DNA from: Gemmatimonadota bacterium
Lineage (GTDB): Bacteria > Gemmatimonadota > Gemmatimonadetes > Longimicrobiales > Gaopeijiaceae
NCBI GenBank assembly: GCA_016209995.1
Contig: JACQVC010000095.1
Coordinates: forward strand, 1 to 6,623
Direction of reading: 5' to 3'
DNA length: 6,623 nucleotides
Below, piece by piece: positions 1 to 4,175 of this stretch. A model generated the notes under the pieces. The model made no database searches and was not told the origin of the DNA. It saw only the letters and a list, made by a program, of their open reading frames with translations. A program made the position numbers and the translations under genes. Positions within the stretch are counted from its first letter, which is position 1, and the number at the start of each line of letters is the position of its first letter.

Positions 1-675
1 AACCTCACGCGATCGGTCGAGGACTACCTCAAGACGATCTACCATCTGTCCGAGCGTGGTGAGGTGGCATCCACGAGCAGCATCGCAGACTCGCTCGCGG
101 TGCAGCCGGCGTCCGTTTCCGGCATGATCAAGAAGCTGGCCGAGTCCGGACTGGCCGAGCACGAGCCGTACCGCGGTGTCCGCCTCACCGACGCGGGCAA
201 GCGCGAGGCGCTGCGCGTGTTGCGTCGGCACCGCGTCCTCGAAGCCTACCTCAAGGCCCGCCTCGGCTACACGTGGGACGATGTGCACGGCGAGGCGGAA
301 CGCCTCGAGCACGCCGTGTCCGACGATCTCATCGATCGCATGGAGTCGGCGCTCGAGCATCCGCAGCACGACCCGCACGGCGCGCCGATCCCCACTCGCG
401 GCGGCGAGATCGAGGCGGTCGACTACGTGACTCTGGCCGAGATCACCGCGGGAACCGACGTCGAGGTCCGCGCCGTGCAGGATGACGACCCCCAGCGCCT
501 GCGCTACCTGGCCACGCTCGGCCTGCTGCCCGGCGTGCAGGTCCGAGTCGTCGAGCGCGCGCCCTTCAACGGACCGGTCACCCTGCTCGTCGGCGGCGAC
601 AACGGCATCCCACAAGTCGTCGGCCAGGAACTCGCCACCAAGATCTTCGTGCGCGGCGTTCGCAAGCCTTCCTGA
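1..675 (+). CDS. DtxR/MntR-family metal-dependent transcriptional repressor (5' end outside window)
   Basis: This is a cytoplasmic metal-sensing DNA-binding repressor that uses Mn(II), Fe(II) or a similar metal as corepressor. Reading is open from base 1, so the true start lies just upstream; 224 residues are visible. In visible numbering, residues 5-70 form the winged helix-turn-helix (EDYLKTIY helix, recognition helix around PASVSGMIKKL, wing ending RGVRLTDAGK). Residues 71-130 are the dimerisation and metal domain, with H77, E100, E103 and H104 in LEHAVSDD and the family hallmark HDPHGAPIP. Residues 141-221 are a FeoA/SH3-like domain. D8, H77, E100, E103 and H104 match the MntR primary site, and Glu in place of the DtxR cysteine is also MntR-like. 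MntR's second N-terminal ligand (Glu11) is Lys here, so metal preference is uncertain. The C-terminal SH3 domain is a DtxR/IdeR trait. A DtxR-like operator follows about 85 bp downstream, before the next gene. Family assignment is secure; metal identity is inference. Confidence 0.93.
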   Translation, partial: NLTRSVEDYLKTIYHLSERGEVASTSSIADSLAVQPASVSGMIKKLAESGLAEHEPYRGVRLTDAGKREALRVLRRHRVLEAYLKARLGYTWDDVHGEAERLEHAVSDDLIDRMESALEHPQHDPHGAPIPTRGGEIEAVDYVTLAEITAGTDVEVRAVQDDDPQRLRYLATLGLLPGVQVRVVERAPFNGPVTLLVGGDNGIPQVVGQELATKIFVRGVRKPS

Positions 676-731
676 TAGCCGTCCCGGACAAGTCGTCTGC
701 GATTCTCCATCCTCGCGGCTTCACGTCTCTC

Positions 732-758
732 TTGACGTCTTGGAGCAGGGACTACAAT
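732..758 (+). promoter_or_regulatory. Probable sigma-70-type promoter for the outer-membrane protein gene
   Basis: A -35 hexamer TTGACG (732-737, five of six consensus bases) is separated by 15 bp from a -10 hexamer TACAAT (753-758, five of six). The spacer is shorter than the usual 17 bp, which could suit an activated or weak promoter. The predicted start near 765 would give a leader of about 95 nt before the ATG at 859. Such a match stands out in GC-rich DNA and lies in an AT-enriched stretch. This is a call from the sequence only. Confidence 0.5.
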
Positions 759-775
759 TTGAGGCTAGACTAAAC
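758..775 (+). promoter_or_regulatory. Candidate DtxR/IdeR-type operator overlapping the transcription start
   Basis: The sequence TTTGAGGCTAGACTAAAC is an imperfect palindrome centred on CTAG (765-768). The arms pair at 763/770, 762/771, 760/773 and 759/774. The core at 760-773 matches an idealised TTAGGCTAGCCTAA palindrome at 12 of 14 positions and the left part of the classical DtxR box at about 11 of 14. It begins at the end of the -10 hexamer and covers the predicted start, a position expected for a repressor site. The gene immediately upstream encodes a DtxR-family repressor. Binding is inferred. Confidence 0.5.
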
Positions 776-858
776 ATTCTCTTCGGCTATACGAAATATT
801 GGTCCCGTCGGACAGCCGGCTACCCGCTGCGAGATAACGCTCTACAAATAAATAGGTT

Positions 859-1644
859 ATGAGACCGTTGCGAGCTCCTGCGCTTTTGCTGGTTCTCGGC
901 CTGATCCTCACCGTAGGGAGTGCTCCCGCCCAGGAGCCTCCGCCACTCGTGACGGACAGACCCGACTTCACGGAGAGCGCCGTGACGGTACCCGTTAGTC
1001 GCGTGCAGGTCGAAGCTGGGTACACGTTTACGCGGGCGGGGTCCGCACACCGTCATGCGCTGGGCGAGGCGCTGTGGCGAATTGGGATCGCGCAGTGGGC
1101 AGAGCTTCGGCTGGGGCTCAACTCATTCGTGGTGTCGCGAGAGCCGGGAGAGAGCAACCGAGAAGGCCTGGAGGATCCGACCTTGGGCATCAAGCTGGCG
1201 CTGGCGGACGGCGCCCAAGGGTGGATGCCGGGTAGTCCTACGGTCGCTTTGATCCTGGCAGGCGCGCTCCCGAGTGGAGGCAGGGCTTATCGCGGCGATC
1301 GGATACAGCCTGAGGCGAAGCTGTCGCTGGCCTGGACCTTGACTGAACGGGCGTCTCTCGGCTCGAACCTCAACGCCGCGTGGCTCCGTGAGGAGGGGGA
1401 CTCCTTCCTCGAGCTGTCAGGCAGCGTGTCCCTGGGTTACGCACTCACGGACCCGTTGGGAAGCTACGTCGAAGTCTACGGCTTCGAGCCGGTAGGCACG
1501 GGGGGGCCCGCGATCACCCACATCAACGGCGGTTTCACCTACCAGTTCCTGACTCGCTACCAGCTCGACCTTCGGGCAGGCACGACCATGGCTGCCCAGC
1601 CGCGCGAGTCCTTCATCGGAGTGGGAATCGCCGTTCGCTGGTAG
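859..1644 (+). CDS. Outer-membrane transporter-like protein (MetA-pathway of phenol degradation / PF13557 type)
   Basis: The 261-residue protein starts with a clear signal peptide: basic MRPLR, a hydrophobic core at residues 8-20, and a likely cleavage after APA (residues 22-24). The mature start, with VTDRPDFTES (31-40) followed by VQVEAGYTFT, is characteristic of the 'putative MetA-pathway of phenol degradation' family, now usually called transporter family protein. Alternating polar/hydrophobic strands (for example ELRLGLNSF and YQLDLRAGTT) and a C-terminal aromatic residue (VRW) fit an outer-membrane beta-barrel. A TAG stop in frame at 853-855 makes the ATG at 859 the first usable start; only a weak AGG lies before it. 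A promoter and DtxR-like box lie upstream, suggesting metal-dependent expression. The substrate is unknown; the family name comes from a phenol-degradation context and should not be read as function. Confidence 0.8.
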   Translation: MRPLRAPALLLVLGLILTVGSAPAQEPPPLVTDRPDFTESAVTVPVSRVQVEAGYTFTRAGSAHRHALGEALWRIGIAQWAELRLGLNSFVVSREPGESNREGLEDPTLGIKLALADGAQGWMPGSPTVALILAGALPSGGRAYRGDRIQPEAKLSLAWTLTERASLGSNLNAAWLREEGDSFLELSGSVSLGYALTDPLGSYVEVYGFEPVGTGGPAITHINGGFTYQFLTRYQLDLRAGTTMAAQPRESFIGVGIAVRW

Positions 1645-1754
1645 TCTCCGCTCGCACCCATAGCGGTCCGCGCAGCCACTGATTATTCGTTATTAGAGAG
1701 GCGCGGGTAGTCCAGCCCCATGACAGCCCCGACCTACGCTACGCAGAAATTCGC

Positions 1755-2705
1755 ATGCCGGAATCCTCATCTCCCACCGCTGATCGCTCCGACTATCTCA
1801 GGCGGGTACCGCTGCTGCAGGATCTCGCTGAGCCCGATCTGAGGAAACTCGCCGGTCGCACGCGCGAAGAGGTGTTCATGGCCGGCACTCGGATCGTCGA
1901 GATCGGGGAGCCCGGTGAGTGCCTCTATCTGATTCTGGACGGCGAGGTCCGGGTCGTGTTCCCCGGCCGGGACGGGGACTTCGAGCTGGCCCGACTGGGG
2001 AGCGGTGACTTCTTCGGTGAGATGGCGCTTCTCAACGATCAGCCGCGCAGCGCCACGGTCAGCGCTGTGAGCCCGGTTCGCGCGCTGGTCCTGGACAAGT
2101 CGGATTTCAGACAGATGATCGTCGAGTCTCCCAAGCTGGCTCTCAAGCTGCTGCAGGCGATGTCCCAGCGGGTCCGCTACGCGGACGAGCAGATGAGCGG
2201 ACTGAGCGACAAAGCGCTGCGCGATCATCTCACCGGGCTGCTCAACCGTCGTTCGTTTCACGAGCGGCTGTTCGAGGAGAGCGACCGAGCGCGTCGCTAT
2301 GGGGAGCATTATTCGCTGATTCTCATCGATCTGGACCGCTTCAAGAGCGTGAACGACATGTTCGGGCACGACGTCGGGGATGCCGTTCTCATCTGGGTTG
2401 GCCGGATGCTTACCGACCACACGCGCGGGGCGGACCAGCCGTTCCGGATCGGCGGCGAGGAGTTTGCCGTGATCGCGCCGGGCACTGGGGGTACCGTGGC
2501 GCTGTCAGTCGCTCAGCGTCTAGTCGACACGCTGTCCGAGGCCAGGCCGCCCCTCGAGATCCGGCTCCGGGTCTCCGTCTCAGCGGGGTACGCGGCGTGT
2601 CCGGACAACGGGTATCAGCCGGAGGCCCTGTACAAGGTCGCCGACCAGGCTCTGTTGCGGGCGAAACAGACCGGTCGCGGACGAGTTTGCGGGCCGGAAG
2701 ACTGA
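1755..2705 (+). CDS. Cyclic-nucleotide-binding diguanylate cyclase (cNMP domain + GGDEF)
   Basis: This soluble 316-residue protein is predicted to make cyclic-di-GMP from two GTP, under control of a ligand-binding domain. Residues 14-135 form a Crp/PKA-type cyclic-nucleotide-binding domain with a phosphate-binding cassette GEMALLNDQPRSATV (88-102; E89, R98, S99). A short helix (136-153) leads to a GGDEF domain beginning DHLTGLLNRRSF (157-168). The metal and substrate residues are present: D192 in DLDRFKSVND, N200, D209, and the signature GGEEF at 233-237. An inhibitory I-site RxxD (R224, D227) sits five residues before the signature, so product feedback is expected. There is no transmembrane segment and no DNA-binding helix-turn-helix. 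The ATG has no good Shine-Dalgarno sequence (GCAGAAA is the nearest purine stretch). Which nucleotide binds the N-terminal domain cannot be told from sequence. Confidence 0.93.
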   Translation: MPESSSPTADRSDYLRRVPLLQDLAEPDLRKLAGRTREEVFMAGTRIVEIGEPGECLYLILDGEVRVVFPGRDGDFELARLGSGDFFGEMALLNDQPRSATVSAVSPVRALVLDKSDFRQMIVESPKLALKLLQAMSQRVRYADEQMSGLSDKALRDHLTGLLNRRSFHERLFEESDRARRYGEHYSLILIDLDRFKSVNDMFGHDVGDAVLIWVGRMLTDHTRGADQPFRIGGEEFAVIAPGTGGTVALSVAQRLVDTLSEARPPLEIRLRVSVSAGYAACPDNGYQPEALYKVADQALLRAKQTGRGRVCGPED

Positions 2706-2721
2706 ACGTTGTGGGAGCGCG

Positions 2722-3261
2722 TTAGCTCGGTGGCGCGAGTCGGCGGCTCGACCAGTGGATGTGACGGATCTTCCAGCCCGAGGGCGTGCGTACCAGGAGC
2801 ATGGTCTGCGTGCCCTCCATGCGTACGGGTTGGCCGTCCGAGTCGCCGGAGATGCGATACCGCGTGAGCGCTAGGGCGGCCGCCCCGAGCACTTCGATGT
2901 CCGAGGAAAGCACGTTCTTCGTGACCCCGCTGCGCAAGAACCGCATGTCAGCTTGTAGATGCCCTGACGCATACGCCGCGCGACTGGAATCGACGGCGCC
3001 GGACTCGTAGACGACCAGGGCCGAGTCGAGCAGCGCGAGCACGGCGGTGGAGTCTCCGGCGAGGAGCGCGGCGTCGAACGCGTCGATCACGGCGCGCACC
3101 GAGTCAGCCAGCGCAGCCGCGCGCTGACCGGAGTCCGCGGGCCGGTCGGTCGGACGATCGGTGCGCCGCTCGAACGTGCAGTCGAGCGCCCCCAGCAGGA
3201 GAAGCACCAGAACCGTTCGTAGGCCTCGTCTGCGGATCTCTGTCTCTCCGGTCGAGAGCAA
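2722..3261 (-). CDS. Exported NTF2-like (DUF4440/SnoaL-type) protein
   Basis: The 179-residue product has a basic N-terminus (EIRRRGLR), a hydrophobic stretch VLVLLLLGAL (17-26), and Cys28, followed by a proline/aspartate-rich linker (DRPTDRPADS). Residues 48-173 look like an NTF2-like cone fold: paired helices (LADSVRAVIDAFDAALLAGD), then VVYESGAVDSSRAAYASGH and the typical ending GWKIRHIHWSSR. Such proteins range from small enzymes to ligand-binding proteins; no function can be assigned. Cys28 is preceded by A-L-D, a poor lipobox, so a lipoprotein call is weak; an uncleaved anchor or a secreted form is possible. The start is TTG, chosen because a stop lies three codons upstream in the same frame and no ATG would keep the signal sequence. 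It converges with the diguanylate cyclase gene and diverges from the deacetylase operon. Confidence 0.75.
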   Translation of the reverse strand: MLSTGETEIRRRGLRTVLVLLLLGALDCTFERRTDRPTDRPADSGQRAAALADSVRAVIDAFDAALLAGDSTAVLALLDSALVVYESGAVDSSRAAYASGHLQADMRFLRSGVTKNVLSSDIEVLGAAALALTRYRISGDSDGQPVRMEGTQTMLLVRTPSGWKIRHIHWSSRRLAPPS

Positions 3262-3274
3262 GCTTCAGCTGTCA

Positions 3275-3300
3275 GCGGGAGCCCGCGGGCCAGTTCCCGC
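3275..3300. repeat. Nested inverted repeat in the divergent intergenic region
   Basis: The outer arms GCGGGA (3275-3280) and TCCCGC (3295-3300) are perfectly complementary across 14 bases. The first ten of these, GCCCGCGGGC (3281-3290), are themselves a perfect palindrome. The element lies just upstream of the minus-strand gene's start. No T-run follows on either strand, so it is not a standard terminator. It could be an operator or only GC-rich chance structure. Confidence 0.35.
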
Positions 3301-3334
3301 AGAAACGTCGGAGTTACAACGTGCCGAGGGGGCC

Positions 3335-3358
3335 AGCGAGTAGCAAGCTTAGCGAGTA
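3335..3358 (+). repeat. Direct repeat of AGCGAGTA with 16-bp period, upstream of the deacetylase
   Basis: AGCGAGTA occurs at 3335-3342 and again at 3351-3358, separated by the eight bases GCAAGCTT. The nonamer AGCAAGCTT inside this unit (3342-3350) also occurs at 3257-3265, over the start codon of the divergent gene. Tandem half-sites with this spacing are typical of some response-regulator binding sites, but no regulator can be named. Confidence 0.35.
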
Positions 3359-3403
3359 CGCCGCCTCAGCACCTGCCGCTCTCCGCCGCCGCGGGTTTCC
3401 GTT

Positions 3404-3423
3404 GCGGAGCGGAGCGGAGCGGA
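3404..3423 (+). repeat. Four tandem GCGGA units containing the ribosome binding site
   Basis: GCGGA is repeated four times without interruption. Each junction creates GGAG, so there are three overlapping Shine-Dalgarno-like cores; the last (3416-3419) sits nine bases before the ATG at 3429. This placement supports 3429 as the deacetylase start. A short tandem repeat in a ribosome binding site can change copy number by slippage. Confidence 0.6.
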
Positions 3424-3428
3424 CTAGC

Positions 3429-4175
3429 ATGCCCACCGTGGCCACACCCGCGAGACGGACTGACGTCTACTTCACGGTAGACCTCGAGCCGGACTGCCCT
3501 CCCTTCCTCGACACACACCGGGGCGTGCAGGAAGGTCTACCTCGCCTCCTCGAGCTACTGGCGGTCGAGCGCGTGCCGGCCACGTTCTTCGCGACCGGCT
3601 ACGTGGCGCGGAGATACCCCGAGGCGATTCGCGCCGTGCTCGCTGCCGGGCATGAGCTGGGCTGCCACGGCCTCACGCACCGGCGGTTCACGAGCATGGA
3701 CGCCGGTGCCGCACGCGCAGAAGTGCACGGTGCGTCGGCGATCCTCCGCGAGTTCGCGCCCACGCGTTCGTTTCGGGCTCCACACCTGGACTTTCCCGAG
3801 CGGTTCCTCGCATTGCTCGAGGAAGCCGAGTATCAGGTGGACTCCTCGCAGGCCCGCTACAAGCCCGCGTACTACCGGCCGCAGGGCCGGACATCGCTCG
3901 CCCGCGTACCGGTCTCTATCACATCGCCCGTCCTGCGGCTGCCACGCTGGATACGGGAGCCGTGGCTCGGCAGCCTGCGGAGTCCGGTCGTGCTGTTCGT
4001 TCACCCTTGGGAGTTCGTAGACCTTCGGCGTGAGCAACTTCCGCTTGACTGTCGCTTCAGCACGGGGGATCTCGCGTTGCGTCGCCTCGGGTCGGTGATC
4101 CGCTATTGCAAAGCTCGGGGCGCGCGCTTTCACCAGGTGATCGAGGCGGCGGCCGCTCAGCAGGCTGCAGCGTGA
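3429..4175 (+). CDS. Polysaccharide deacetylase family protein (NodB homology, CE4-like)
   Basis: The predicted metal-dependent deacetylase removes N- or O-acetyl groups from a sugar. The start at 3429 gives 248 residues and places a GGAG ribosome binding site nine bases upstream; a GTG at 3321 would extend the frame by 36 residues of unconvincing sequence. Motifs in order: FTVDLEPD (D18 as likely catalytic base; E20 as a likely metal ligand in a D-x-E variant), GCHGLTHRRF (H80 and H84, metal), SFRAPHLD (R116, P118), YQVDSS, and LFVHPWEF (H192). The D-x-E form differs from the classical TFDDG of NodB and resembles the HpPgdA/PuuE-like branch. No signal peptide or membrane segment is seen, so it probably acts in the cytoplasm, perhaps on a lipid-linked or nucleotide-linked sugar. 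It overlaps the next gene by one base (TGATG), indicating translational coupling with the membrane protein. Confidence 0.88.
   Translation: MPTVATPARRTDVYFTVDLEPDCPPFLDTHRGVQEGLPRLLELLAVERVPATFFATGYVARRYPEAIRAVLAAGHELGCHGLTHRRFTSMDAGAARAEVHGASAILREFAPTRSFRAPHLDFPERFLALLEEAEYQVDSSQARYKPAYYRPQGRTSLARVPVSITSPVLRLPRWIREPWLGSLRSPVVLFVHPWEFVDLRREQLPLDCRFSTGDLALRRLGSVIRYCKARGARFHQVIEAAAAQQAAA

Noticed and set aside
814..821. AGCCGGCT palindrome and GTCC/GGAC hairpin in the leader before the outer-membrane gene, as a riboswitch
   Set aside because: The leader is about 95 nt and holds only short isolated inverted repeats, with no match to a known riboswitch core that I can recognise.
1681..1696. AT-rich patch GATTATTCGTTATTAG as a promoter for the diguanylate cyclase
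   Set aside because: TATTAG could be a -10 hexamer, but nothing like a -35 element lies at the right distance. The TTATT repeat with 7-bp period is too short to interpret.
1767..2420. 217-residue open frame on the minus strand opposite the diguanylate cyclase
   Set aside because: The opposite strand encodes a complete cNMP-GGDEF protein with all signature residues; the antisense product has no family resemblance.
2706..2730. Bidirectional terminator between the convergent genes
   Set aside because: Only a four-base inverted repeat (GAGC/GCTC at 2715-2728) is present, without a T-run on either side, and it overlaps the minus-strand stop codon.
3237..3261. Lipoprotein signal (Cys28) in the NTF2-like protein
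   Set aside because: The residues before the cysteine are A-L-D; a charged Asp at -1 does not fit a lipobox, so I did not call it a lipoprotein.
3321..3428. GTG at 3321 as an upstream start for the deacetylase
   Set aside because: The extra 36 residues show no signal peptide or conserved sequence, run through the direct repeats and the GCGGA tandem repeat, and the ATG at 3429 has a well-placed GGAG.
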